From Alphaproteobacteria bacterium (GTDB lineage Bacteria > Pseudomonadota > Alphaproteobacteria > Rhizobiales > GCA-2746425), in contig JANSWZ010000014.1 of NCBI GenBank assembly GCA_024743215.1, positions 1 through 64,000 of the forward strand: a stretch of DNA of 64,000 nt. The letters are read 5' to 3'. The notes under the pieces are model-generated. The model was not told where the DNA came from and made no database searches. It saw nothing but the letters and a program-made list of their open reading frames with translations. Of this stretch, positions 36,818 to 45,256 are shown piece by piece. The position numbers and the translations under genes are program-made. Positions within the stretch are counted from its first letter, which is position 1; every line of letters starts with the position of its first letter.

Positions 36818-37714
36818 CTAATGCTCCCAGAAATACACGGTAGCGGGCTCTGGTTCCCAGACCCGGGCATCTTCAATGCCTGGCAGATTGACCAGCGCAC
36901 GATATTCAGACCCAAAGGCCACATATTGATCGGTTTCGGCCATAACAGCCGGTTTGCAGGCAATCGGATCGCGCACAACGCCAAACCCGTCCTTTGTACC
37001 AACAACAAATGTGAAGAAGCCATCCAGATCATCAAGACTTGACTCCAGCGCCTCACCCAGATTGCTGCCCTTGTTCATTCGGTCAGTCAGATAGGCGGCG
37101 GCCACTTCTGAATCATTCTCGGTTTCAAAGCTCATGCCTTCGCGCTTCAGGCTGCGACGCAAGCTGTTGTGGTTCGACAAAGAGCCATTGTGCACCAGAC
37201 ACTGATCAGAACCGGTGGAAAACGGGTGAGCGCCCATGGTCGTAATGGCAGATTCAGTGGCCATGCGCGTGTGGCCGATCCCATGAGACCCGCTCATGGA
37301 GGCCACATCGAAACGCTGCGCCACATCTTTTGGCAGGCCGACTTCCTTGTAGATTTCAATGATGTTGCCTGCGCTCATCACGCGAATGGAGGGTCGATGT
37401 TCAGCCAGAGCTGTGCGGATCACTTCCAGGTCTTGTGCTGAACTTTCCACAACAGCGTGTGTGTTCTTCACAGTGACTGATACAGATAATCCGGTCAGAT
37501 CCTTGAGAAAAACATCCAGATCAGCGAAGTCAGCCGCCGGGTCATGGGACTGGACAGTCAGTTTTGAACCAGCATCCCTACCGTCGCCATATATGGCGAT
37601 TCCAGCACTGTCAGGACCCCGGTCAGTCATGGTAACGAGCATGTCTGTCAACATGGCGCCAAGCTGCGGTTGCAACTTGGTGTCTTTAAGAAATAATCCA
37701 ACAATCCCGCACAC
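36818..37714 (-). CDS. mgsA: N-methylglutamate synthase subunit A (class II glutamine amidotransferase-like)
   Basis: Ntn-type amidotransferase subunit, 298 aa, expected to release methylamine from gamma-glutamylmethylamide and channel it to MgsC. The nucleophile must be the first residue after Met, so I place the start at the GTG at 37714, which gives Met-Cys-Gly-Ile-Val-Gly. AGGGAG lies 7 bases upstream and supports it; the frame is open to 37780 but a longer start would bury the cysteine. TDRGPDSAG, HTRMATES and NGSLSNH fit the family. Confidence 0.9.
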   Translation of the reverse strand: MCGIVGLFLKDTKLQPQLGAMLTDMLVTMTDRGPDSAGIAIYGDGRDAGSKLTVQSHDPAADFADLDVFLKDLTGLSVSVTVKNTHAVVESSAQDLEVIRTALAEHRPSIRVMSAGNIIEIYKEVGLPKDVAQRFDVASMSGSHGIGHTRMATESAITTMGAHPFSTGSDQCLVHNGSLSNHNSLRRSLKREGMSFETENDSEVAAAYLTDRMNKGSNLGEALESSLDDLDGFFTFVVGTKDGFGVVRDPIACKPAVMAETDQYVAFGSEYRALVNLPGIEDARVWEPEPATVYFWEH

Positions 37715-37805
37715 GGGCACACTCCCTAGATCACGCGTAATATCTAGAAAAACGCTAACACCAATAATTGGCGTATTCAACTGTGAGGAATGAAATTTTC
37801 TCCTG

Positions 37806-37824
37806 AGGCAAATTTAATTTGCCT
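37806..37824. promoter_or_regulatory. palindromic operator candidate upstream of mgsA
   Basis: Perfect 8-base arms AGGCAAAT and ATTTGCCT surround TTA. The site is 92 bases before the mgsA GTG, in the 214-base gap after the XRE-cupin regulator gene. Size and symmetry suit a helix-turn-helix dimer. Binding by the neighbouring regulator is inferred. Confidence 0.5.
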
Positions 37825-37928
37825 GTTTGGATGAGAGAAATGTGGCCGGCATAGGCAGCCCGGCAAGCGAACACCGGCTCTTCATGCGAAAAGCCTGTCT
37901 TCAATTGCAGAATTTTGACGTTTATTGC

Positions 37929-38594
37929 CTAGGAACTGGCAGAATAGGAGATGATCGACAGATAACGTGCGGGCAATTCCACGAGTTTGGTCGGGCCATG
38001 GGGCGCATCTGCATCAAAAAACAGGCTGTCTCCGGCCTCCAACTCATACACATTGTCACCATGGCAATACTGAACCTTGCCCTCCAGCATATAAATGAAC
38101 TCCGCGCCATCATGCTGAAAGTCCGGAAACGTATCGGATTCTGCGTTGAGCGTAATCAGATAGGGCTCAACAATAACGCCGGATGAATTGGCACCCAGAT
38201 GTCCCAACAGATTATACTGGTGTCCCGCCCGCGTGCCGCTTCTGTCGGCCGCAACTCCGGTGCCAGCTTTGACAAACACTGATTCCCGTTTTTCTTCAAA
38301 GCTGTGAAAGAAGGATGTGATCGGCACACTCAACGCATTGGCCAAAACCTGAAGCGTGGTCAAAGACGGCGATGTCATGCCATTTTCAATTTTGGACAGC
38401 ATGCCGATGGATAGTCCGGTGGTCTTTGCCAGATCGGCCACGGTAATACCATGCGTGCGGCGAAAGCCCCGAACCTCACGGCCAATCGCCACTTCAAGAT
38501 TTTTTTCACGAATCTCTTTTTTTTGACTATGCGGGTCCTGCGAAAGCGCGGGCCTTGCAGTCAGACCATCTGGCTCGATGTCACTCACCTGCAT
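37929..38594 (-). CDS. XRE-family regulator with C-terminal cupin domain
   Basis: A 221-aa DNA-binding protein. The helix-turn-helix at residues about 38-92 has LAKTTGLSIGMLSKIENGMTSPSL in part, and a small-molecule cupin domain at about 140-215 has HDGAEFIYMLEG and LEAGDSLFFDADAPHG. It is encoded just upstream of, and in the same direction as, mgsABC-gmaS, with a palindrome in between. The cupin probably senses a pathway metabolite. The first about 30 residues look disordered, so a later start is possible. Confidence 0.85.
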   Translation of the reverse strand: MQVSDIEPDGLTARPALSQDPHSQKKEIREKNLEVAIGREVRGFRRTHGITVADLAKTTGLSIGMLSKIENGMTSPSLTTLQVLANALSVPITSFFHSFEEKRESVFVKAGTGVAADRSGTRAGHQYNLLGHLGANSSGVIVEPYLITLNAESDTFPDFQHDGAEFIYMLEGKVQYCHGDNVYELEAGDSLFFDADAPHGPTKLVELPARYLSIISYSASS

Positions 38595-39015
38595 TCCAAT
38601 TCAGAACGGTTCAACCAACTCTCCTATAGCAAACCTCCGCTGGATTTCACAAATGAAAGAATTCGATTACCAACGCAATCTGGCAACCTCAGGCGAAGAG
38701 GAAATGCTGAAGATTCTCAACGCCGCTATGAAAATCAAAGACAATGTCAATTCGGCTGCTTTCCACGAAGCCGCGCGGACCCGGCCTGGAACCAGTTTGT
38801 TGAGAATTACGGATCGAACATCATGGATTGAATTTTGAAAGCTTTGCCAGCCAAAAACGCACAATTTCGGACAGGCGAGTTTCTGGATGTCTGACAAGGG
38901 ATTGACCGGCCCATTCTTTTATCATTTTTTGCATGCTTTATCCATCGCAGGTGTGCTCACCAATTCCTGGACAGGTTTATGCTCAGGCAGTTGATATAGC
39001 TCACTGCACTCAAGC
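38595..39015. other. intergenic stretch without a convincing gene
   Basis: The 421 bases lie between the starts or ends of two leftward genes. A short rightward frame (38654-38838, 61 codons) has no ribosome binding site or recognisable family, and I do not call it. The promoter of the XRE regulator should lie near 38600-38680. I see no repeat or RNA element. Confidence 0.5.
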
Positions 39016-39945
39016 CTATGAGATGTTGGCAACTTTGCGTATGATCTCTTTGCTTTCGATGGCAAAAGCCTCGGTCACCAAATTCAGCTGATCACCCATG
39101 ACTTTTCCATCGGCAGCAAACAATCCCCAGCTGTATGGAATGGGTTGGGCGATAGGCCGGATGGAAACGCCTGAGATAGGAACACCAAAGGCCGTGACCG
39201 GATCACAGATACCTATTCCCAATCCTGCACGTGCGGCCATCGCCGCGTTGAGAGAAGAATTCGTAACGAATTCTGACGCGGGTTTCACATTATGATCATC
39301 CAGGGAGCGGTTTATGGCCCGTCGAATCCGGTAATTATTACCGACCGTTGCAAGCCGTTCATCGGCAAAAACTGTTATAGGCAGCGGTTCCGGAGTATCG
39401 TGAGGCCCCCCCTCTTGAACAAGAGCGACCAATGTTGATTCAAAACGCTCAAGGCACTCCAATCGCTCATGTTCCAATGGAAATGCAGAGAAGCCAAGAT
39501 CGGCTGTCCTCTGTCGAAGAGCGTGAACAACCCGTTCGGCATTGGTCGTTTCGACATGAATGAAATCGGGCAGAACGCTCTTGATCCGAGACAGGATTGA
39601 AGCCACCAGCCCTGCTGACATGGTCGGTGTGGCAACAATGTCGATCGCCGCCATTCTGCCATCGCGTATTGCGTGAGCGCGATTGGTCAGATGTGTGAGA
39701 TTGGCAATAACACGCCTGGATTCCTCAAAAAATACCATTCCCTTCTCAGTGGGAGATATTTTGGGTCCGTTGCGTTCAAACAGATTGAAGCCAACCCGTT
39801 TCTCAAGATCCCGGATCATTCGCGTTACGGCTGGCTGGCTGATATCAAGCATTTGTGCAGCTCCGGTCATCGAGCCACAGCTGACGACGGCTGTGAAGGC
39901 TTCCAGCGTTCGTATATCCGGACGTTCATTATTCTTTATTGACAT
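39016..39945 (-). CDS. LysR-family transcriptional regulator
   Basis: A 309-aa regulator with an N-terminal winged helix (residues about 10-70: TGAAQMLDISQPAVTRMIRDLEKRVG) and a C-terminal periplasmic-binding-like effector domain. The start at 39945 (MSIKNNERPD) is preferred; the frame is open to 40083. It is divergent from the MFS gene, with an LysR-type box (ATAC-N7-GTAT) between them, so it probably controls the 40.1-49.3 kb operon. The effector is unknown. Confidence 0.88.
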   Translation of the reverse strand: MSIKNNERPDIRTLEAFTAVVSCGSMTGAAQMLDISQPAVTRMIRDLEKRVGFNLFERNGPKISPTEKGMVFFEESRRVIANLTHLTNRAHAIRDGRMAAIDIVATPTMSAGLVASILSRIKSVLPDFIHVETTNAERVVHALRQRTADLGFSAFPLEHERLECLERFESTLVALVQEGGPHDTPEPLPITVFADERLATVGNNYRIRRAINRSLDDHNVKPASEFVTNSSLNAAMAARAGLGIGICDPVTAFGVPISGVSIRPIAQPIPYSWGLFAADGKVMGDQLNLVTEAFAIESKEIIRKVANIS

Positions 39946-39988
39946 AGTTGCGAACCCAAAATTACAATGAGTCATTCTTAAGGCGATA

Positions 39989-40007
39989 CTATACGCAAAA
40001 CGTATAG
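39989..40007. promoter_or_regulatory. LysR-type operator ATAC-N7-GTAT
   Basis: CTATACG and CGTATAG are perfect 7-base arms around CAAAA. The core ATAC-N7-GTAT is the classic LysR-type box, as used by BenM/CatM-like regulators. It lies 44 bases upstream of the LysR start and faces the MFS-led operon, so it may serve both autoregulation and activation. Confidence 0.6.
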
Positions 40008-40145
40008 CTAACCAAGGGACGATTGATAAGGGGTAAGGACGGTGTCGTGCGAGCACGCAATTGGCGCAAAAGAGCTGAAGCATCAGACCGGCCAGACAAA
40101 CCCGGTATGCGCAGCATTCCTGCTCGCCTCAAAACCCAGGCATGT

Positions 40146-41528
40146 ATGGAATGCACAAAGTATCACAAGATTAGATCGGTGTCAGGCGTGTTGACCGGTC
40201 CGCTCGCAAACAAGACATTTCGGCGTCTGTTTGCAGCGCAAATTTGCTCATTGCTGGGCGTTGGCTTGCTGACAGTTGCACTTTCTTTGCTGGCGTTCCG
40301 TATCGGCGGCAGCGCCGCGGGTGGTCAGGTGCTTGGGCTGGTACTGGCATTGAAAATGGTCGCCTACGTATTTCTGGCACCATTGGCAGAGACACTATCA
40401 GAAGGAATATCGCGAAAACGTGTCATGGTTTCTCTCGATTTCGGCCGGATGCTATTGCTGTTGCCGATGGCGTTTGCCACCGAAATCTGGCAAATGGTGG
40501 CGCTGACCTTTGCGTTTTTTGCATTGTCAGCCGGTTTCACACCGTTGTTTCAGTCCGTGGTCCCTGAAGTGTTGCCAGAGGAAAATGACTACACTCAGGC
40601 GCTCTCCTGGTCACGCATCGCCTACACTCTGGAAGCTGTTCTAAGTCCGGTCATCGCCGCAATATTATTAAATTTGGTGACCGGTGAGGCGCTCTTCTAT
40701 GCAGCTGCACTTGCATTTTTGGGGTCAGTTTTGGCGCTGGTCTGGGCAAAGATACCCAATGTCATTTTCACAAGCCGCAAAGGAACGCTGCTGAAACGGA
40801 CAGGATACGGCCTTTGGGTGCATTGGCATACACCAAGGTTGCGCGGTCTGGTCCTTCTCAAATTTGCGCTATCGCTGGCAATGGCCTGGGTGTTGGTAAA
40901 CTCCGTCGTCTATGCCGGAGTCCGCTTGGGCGATGCAGATGAATTTTTCCCAATCCTCATGGCGTGTTATGGCGCTGGTGCTGTTTTGGGTGCGATTATT
41001 GTTCCAGGAATGGTGCGCAAAAGCAGCGAGCGCACAGCCATGTTCACAGGAACGTTTGGGTTCGCGGTTGCAGGTGCGGCATTTGCGCTATTGCCGCCTT
41101 TAAGCCTTCCGGCATTGGGTCTGATTTGGGTTGCATTTGGCACAGCCTCATCTTTGACATTGACCCCTGGAGGGCTTGTGATAACCAAATCCGCCACATC
41201 GCGCGATCGGCCAGCTGTGTTTGCTGCACAATTTTCGTTGAGCCATGCCGGATGGATGATTGCCTACCCCTTTGCCGGGTGGCTGGCAGGCTACACATCA
41301 GTTGAAATGTCTCTTCTCATATTGTCGATGATGTGTGCTTCGGTCGCCGTTGCGGCGCTTGCTGTCTGGCCCGCAAATGATCCGCAAGAACGAGCACATT
41401 CCCATCCAGGTCTGCCCAGCAATCACCCGCACCTGATATCGGTCCCCGCCATCGGCGCGCAGCACCGGCATGTCCATGCATTTCGCATTGACGATTTACA
41501 CCCGACCTGGGGCAAGGGGGCAGCCTGA
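40146..41528 (+). CDS. MFS transporter
   Basis: Major facilitator superfamily protein, about 460 aa with about twelve hydrophobic segments, resembling the EntS-type efflux branch (FRRLFAAQICSLLGVG at the first helix). The ATG at 40146 is my choice; a GTG at 40179 gives a more typical N-terminus. Neither has a good ribosome binding site. The C-terminal about 45 residues are hydrophilic. It is the first gene facing the LysR box. Export or import of an unknown compound. Confidence 0.8.
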   Translation: MECTKYHKIRSVSGVLTGPLANKTFRRLFAAQICSLLGVGLLTVALSLLAFRIGGSAAGGQVLGLVLALKMVAYVFLAPLAETLSEGISRKRVMVSLDFGRMLLLLPMAFATEIWQMVALTFAFFALSAGFTPLFQSVVPEVLPEENDYTQALSWSRIAYTLEAVLSPVIAAILLNLVTGEALFYAAALAFLGSVLALVWAKIPNVIFTSRKGTLLKRTGYGLWVHWHTPRLRGLVLLKFALSLAMAWVLVNSVVYAGVRLGDADEFFPILMACYGAGAVLGAIIVPGMVRKSSERTAMFTGTFGFAVAGAAFALLPPLSLPALGLIWVAFGTASSLTLTPGGLVITKSATSRDRPAVFAAQFSLSHAGWMIAYPFAGWLAGYTSVEMSLLILSMMCASVAVAALAVWPANDPQERAHSHPGLPSNHPHLISVPAIGAQHRHVHAFRIDDLHPTWGKGAA

Positions 41529-41567
41529 TGCTGACCTTTTCCCCGAACATTCTGTAGGATGGTTTGA

Positions 41568-43040
41568 ATGCAAGATAAGGACCTTTCACCCATTGATGCC
41601 CGGGGCCTGCCTGCTCTTGAAGAGCGGATCAAAGAGGATCTGGAATTTCTGTGTTATCCCGGTACAAATTGGGTGCCGCAGAAGGACGGTGTGACAGATG
41701 TTGTCATTATTGGCGGCGGCATGTGCGGGTTGGTTGCATGGTTGGCACTTTCCACTGGGGGCATGAAAAACATTCGCGTACTGGACCGTGCGGCCAAAGG
41801 CCGTGAAGGTCCCTGGCTCAGCTATGCGCGGATGGAGACGCTTCGGTCCCCCAAAGCGCTGACGGGCCCTGCATTTGGGCATGGCGCATTGACCTTTCAG
41901 GCCTGGTATCGCGCGCAATTTGGCACTTACGCCTGGCAGAAACTGGACAAGATTCCACGCACCATGTGGATGGATTATCTTTGCTGGTACCGTGATACGC
42001 TTGATGTACCCGTGGAAAACGGCATCTCGGTTGACCATGTGGAACCCGAAGGCGACATGTTGCGTCTGACCGTTTCCGGCGCTGAAACCGGTACGATTCT
42101 GACTCGAAAATTGGTATTTGCAACGGGGCGTGACGGAACGGGTGGCCCGAACATTCCAAAGTTCATCGAAGAATTGCCGCGCCATCTTTGGGCGCATAGC
42201 GCCGATGACATCGATTTTGCCGCGCTTCGAGGCAAACGGGTTGCAGTGATTGGCGTTGGCGCTTCTGCGGTGGACAACGCGGCCGAAGCCCTTGAGCATG
42301 GAGCCGCAGAAGTGCGTCACCTGATCCGCCGCAAGGAAATGCCCAGGATCAATAAAATGATGGGCATTGGCAGCTTTGGATTTACCGCAGGGTTTGCTGA
42401 TCTGCCGGACGAATGGCGCTGGCGGTTCATGCAGTATAGTTTTTCAACACAGACGCCTTCACCGCGCGGGTCAACGATGCGTGTCAGCCGGCATCCGAAT
42501 GCATATTTTCATTTTGGAAAGGCCACCACACGCATTGAAAAGTCCGGCGATGCTGCAATCATCCATTTTGCAGACGGCACATCCTATGAGGCTGACTACG
42601 TGATCCTTGGTACGGGCTTTGTCATCGACCCGATGGCGCGGACCGAGTTCGGAGATGTCGCCGGCGAAATCCTTCTTTGGAAAGATGTCTATACACCGCC
42701 GGAAGGCGAAGAGTCGGCGGACCTGGGACGTTTTCCCTATCTGAACACAGACTTCACATTCCAGGAGAAGCGACCCGGCACTGTCCCCTGGCTGAACAAT
42801 GTCTATTGTTTCAACTACGGAGCGTCAGCAAGTCTGGGCAAGGTCAGTGGAGATATCCCCGGAATCAGTTCAGGCGCTGCATGGTTGTCGCGTTCATTAG
42901 CTGCCAAGCTCTATGCTGAAGACGTGCAGACCCACTGGCAGCGAATGCAGGATTATGACTCCCCTGAATTATTGGGCGACGAATGGGTTGCAACCGATTT
43001 GGATGAAAGCAAACAGACTCAAGAAGGCCAGATCGCATGA
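41568..43040 (+). CDS. FAD-dependent monooxygenase-like oxidoreductase
   Basis: A 490-aa flavoprotein of the FMO/cation monooxygenase-like group. The FAD motif IIGGGMCGLVAW is near residue 45 and a second, NAD(P)-type motif VIGVGASAVDNAAE near residue 225; a segment LWAHSADDIDF before it resembles the FMO fingerprint. It likely hydroxylates or oxidises a small N-containing substrate with NADPH and O2. Its stop overlaps the next start, and it is followed by two AhpD-fold genes and an opine dehydrogenase-like gene. Confidence 0.8.
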   Translation: MQDKDLSPIDARGLPALEERIKEDLEFLCYPGTNWVPQKDGVTDVVIIGGGMCGLVAWLALSTGGMKNIRVLDRAAKGREGPWLSYARMETLRSPKALTGPAFGHGALTFQAWYRAQFGTYAWQKLDKIPRTMWMDYLCWYRDTLDVPVENGISVDHVEPEGDMLRLTVSGAETGTILTRKLVFATGRDGTGGPNIPKFIEELPRHLWAHSADDIDFAALRGKRVAVIGVGASAVDNAAEALEHGAAEVRHLIRRKEMPRINKMMGIGSFGFTAGFADLPDEWRWRFMQYSFSTQTPSPRGSTMRVSRHPNAYFHFGKATTRIEKSGDAAIIHFADGTSYEADYVILGTGFVIDPMARTEFGDVAGEILLWKDVYTPPEGEESADLGRFPYLNTDFTFQEKRPGTVPWLNNVYCFNYGASASLGKVSGDIPGISSGAAWLSRSLAAKLYAEDVQTHWQRMQDYDSPELLGDEWVATDLDESKQTQEGQIA

Positions 43041-43519
43041 CCCCAACAGAGATGACTATTCTAAGCAAAGCGGACCTTCTTCCGGACGGGGATGTTTCAG
43101 AAGCTGCAATGAGTCGCGCCAATATCATTGGCATGTCACAGGCGGCTGAAGGAGCGGTGTTGCGACCGAAGGATTTTGGAGCTTTTGAACACGATTTGCG
43201 TGCTGCTCTGGCCGCGCGCGTGGCCCGACTGGCTGCAGATGACACGCTGGCAGCGCATTATCTTTCCAGTGCAGGTGACAAGGCCATCCTGGCCGATCCG
43301 GCAGAGACAGGAAAATCCTATCAACTGGAAACAGTGTTGGCGTTCGTCGACAAGGTCGCAAATCAAACCAGAGACATTGACGCTGAGGACGTCGCGCAGT
43401 TGCAAGCTTCAGGAATGGCGGATGCAGATATTGTGCGTCTTTGCGAACTCGTTGCATTCCTGGCCTATCAGGTTCGGGTGATTGCAGGACTGCGACTTAT
43501 GCAAGGAAGTGCTGCATGA
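43037..43519 (+). CDS. CMD/AhpD-fold protein without catalytic cysteines
   Basis: A 160-aa helical protein that resembles carboxymuconolactone decarboxylase-domain proteins. It has no CxxC pair (a single Cys in VRLCELVAF), so it is unlikely to be a peroxidase itself. Its ATG overlaps the previous stop (ATGA), and its own stop overlaps the next start. I recall paired families of this kind (one CMD, one alkylhydroperoxidase) in Agrobacterium; this pair fits that pattern. Confidence 0.72.
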   Translation: MTPTEMTILSKADLLPDGDVSEAAMSRANIIGMSQAAEGAVLRPKDFGAFEHDLRAALAARVARLAADDTLAAHYLSSAGDKAILADPAETGKSYQLETVLAFVDKVANQTRDIDAEDVAQLQASGMADADIVRLCELVAFLAYQVRVIAGLRLMQGSAA

Positions 43520-44103
43520 ACCAGATCATACACAAATTTACCCGCAACGTGCCGCATTGGCAGCCCCGCGTTGAGCCAGTCAAGCTGGCAGAGGCCACGC
43601 AGGAGCAACTGGATGCACTTCAGGTCACTCCCTCCAACACCAAGGTTTCAGAATATGTGCTGACATTGGCTCACGACGTTGAAAGTCTGACCGTCAGAAC
43701 GCCTCTGTTCAATGCCATCATGTATGATCCAGGCGGGATGTCACGCGCCGAACGTGAGCTGGGTGCATTGGGCGCATCCCTGGTAAACCGCTGTATATAT
43801 TGTGCAGCTGTGCATGCGGATCGGCATGCAAAGTTGAAAAAGGATACAGCCATAACCGACCAGCTTTTTGCCTACGGCGACGAGGCAAAACTGAGCCCCA
43901 GAGATCAGGCGATTTTTGACTTTTCCCGAAAATCCGCTGAAGCTCCTCCAGCGGCTGGTCCCGAAGATATGGAGGCTTTGCGAAAAGCAGGGCTGTCGAA
44001 CGAAGAAATTCTTGATTTGATCCTTTCGTCCGCACTTTTTGGCTGGGCTAACCGGTTGATGCATGTTCTTGGCGATCCCGTGCGCCAGAAAGGCAATTCA
44101 TGA
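43516..44103 (+). CDS. AhpD-like peroxidase-related protein
   Basis: A 195-aa protein of the alkylhydroperoxidase/CMD family. The active motif is NRCIYCAAVHADRHA (CxxC plus His), as in AhpD. The start at 43516 overlaps the previous stop by four bases. It may remove peroxide formed by the flavoprotein encoded upstream, or act on a pathway intermediate. It overlaps the next gene too, so four genes in a row are translationally coupled. Confidence 0.85.
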   Translation: MNQIIHKFTRNVPHWQPRVEPVKLAEATQEQLDALQVTPSNTKVSEYVLTLAHDVESLTVRTPLFNAIMYDPGGMSRAERELGALGASLVNRCIYCAAVHADRHAKLKKDTAITDQLFAYGDEAKLSPRDQAIFDFSRKSAEAPPAAGPEDMEALRKAGLSNEEILDLILSSALFGWANRLMHVLGDPVRQKGNS

Positions 44104-45215
44104 GTGACGTCAAACGTATTGGCATAGCAGGTGCGGGTTCTATCGCATTTGGCACTGCTGCACTTTTGCACCAGCAAGGGCATACACCAATGCTCTGGTC
44201 TCCCTCGGGGGCCGGCACTGCAGGATTGCTGTCAGCACCGCTTTGTGCCGATGGCGCAATCAAAACAGAGTTCAGGGTGGGGATTGCGCCATCTGCAAAA
44301 GAACTGGCGGAGCAAAACGACGCATTGATCATTGCCCTTCCCGCCTATGGCCATAAATCGGTTATGGACGCGCTGGTGCCGCATGTGCGCAATGGGCAGC
44401 ACATTATTATTTCATCTCACGCGTCCCTGGGCGCAGTTTATCTCACTCAGGCTTTGGCAGCCCGCAATGTCCGCGCGCCAATCACCGCCTGGGGCACCAC
44501 GGCTATCACAGGGCGAAAGCAAAGCGATACGACAGTAAAGGTCAACACTGTGCGCAGCCTGATCGACCTTTGTACCGTGCAGGACGCCGCTGCCGACGTA
44601 AATGGTCTGACGTATTGCCAGCAGCTTTTCGGTAATCATTTTCAGGAACGCGACGGCCTTCTGGCAATTTCGCTATCCAACCTGAATCCACAAAACCACT
44701 TGGGGATTGCCCTGGGTAACATCACGCGAATGGAGCGTGGTGAAGTCTGGAGCCAGGGTCAAAACGTGACCCCTAAAGTCGGGCAATTGCTTGAGCAACT
44801 GGACCTGGAGCGTCTTGCTATCGCCGATGCATTGAATTTGAACGTAAGGACGATTTTCGAGCATTTTCATCTCAGTTTTCACGTTCCGGTCGCATCGATT
44901 TCAGACATGAACCAAGCGATGCATGCCCAGGGCAATGGAGGCGTCGGCCCGGCAACAGCTGACAGTCGCTATGTGACGGAAGATGTGCCCTACGGGCTGC
45001 AATTGACTGCAGTTCTGGGAAGACTGGTGGGACAACCTGCCACACTGCACGAGGCGGGAATTAAAATATTCTCTGCCATGTATGGCCGAGACTTTACCAA
45101 GGAAAACAGCATCTTGAATGCGCTAGAGCTCAACCGCTTCGGCCTAAATGACCTGCAGCAAGCAGCCCGTACCGGCTTATTGCAGGTGACACCTGAACCG
45201 GTGTTCCAAAACTGA
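44100..45215 (+). CDS. NAD/NADP-dependent opine (octopine/nopaline) dehydrogenase-like protein
   Basis: A 371-aa protein with an N-terminal Rossmann motif GIAGAGSIAFGTAALLHQQG and a C-terminal helical domain of the opine dehydrogenase type. Such enzymes join or split an amino acid and a keto acid through a secondary amine. In an operon with a polyamine-type importer, it could release an amino acid from an imported N-substituted compound, or act on an imine. It has no flanking virulence or T-DNA genes, so a Ti-plasmid link is not suggested. Substrate unknown. Confidence 0.78.
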   Translation: MSDVKRIGIAGAGSIAFGTAALLHQQGHTPMLWSPSGAGTAGLLSAPLCADGAIKTEFRVGIAPSAKELAEQNDALIIALPAYGHKSVMDALVPHVRNGQHIIISSHASLGAVYLTQALAARNVRAPITAWGTTAITGRKQSDTTVKVNTVRSLIDLCTVQDAAADVNGLTYCQQLFGNHFQERDGLLAISLSNLNPQNHLGIALGNITRMERGEVWSQGQNVTPKVGQLLEQLDLERLAIADALNLNVRTIFEHFHLSFHVPVASISDMNQAMHAQGNGGVGPATADSRYVTEDVPYGLQLTAVLGRLVGQPATLHEAGIKIFSAMYGRDFTKENSILNALELNRFGLNDLQQAARTGLLQVTPEPVFQN

Positions 45216-45256
45216 ATGATACGGAATTAACCTGACTCAACTAGGAGACACCCGAT

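Noticed and set aside
38654-38838. Small rightward gene of 61 codons
   Set aside because: No ribosome binding site, no recognisable family, and it lies in a promoter-bearing gap.
44100-45215. Ti-plasmid-type opine synthesis or catabolism locus
   Set aside because: No T-DNA borders, vir, tra or occ/noc-type neighbours are visible; the gene sits in a normal chromosomal-looking operon.
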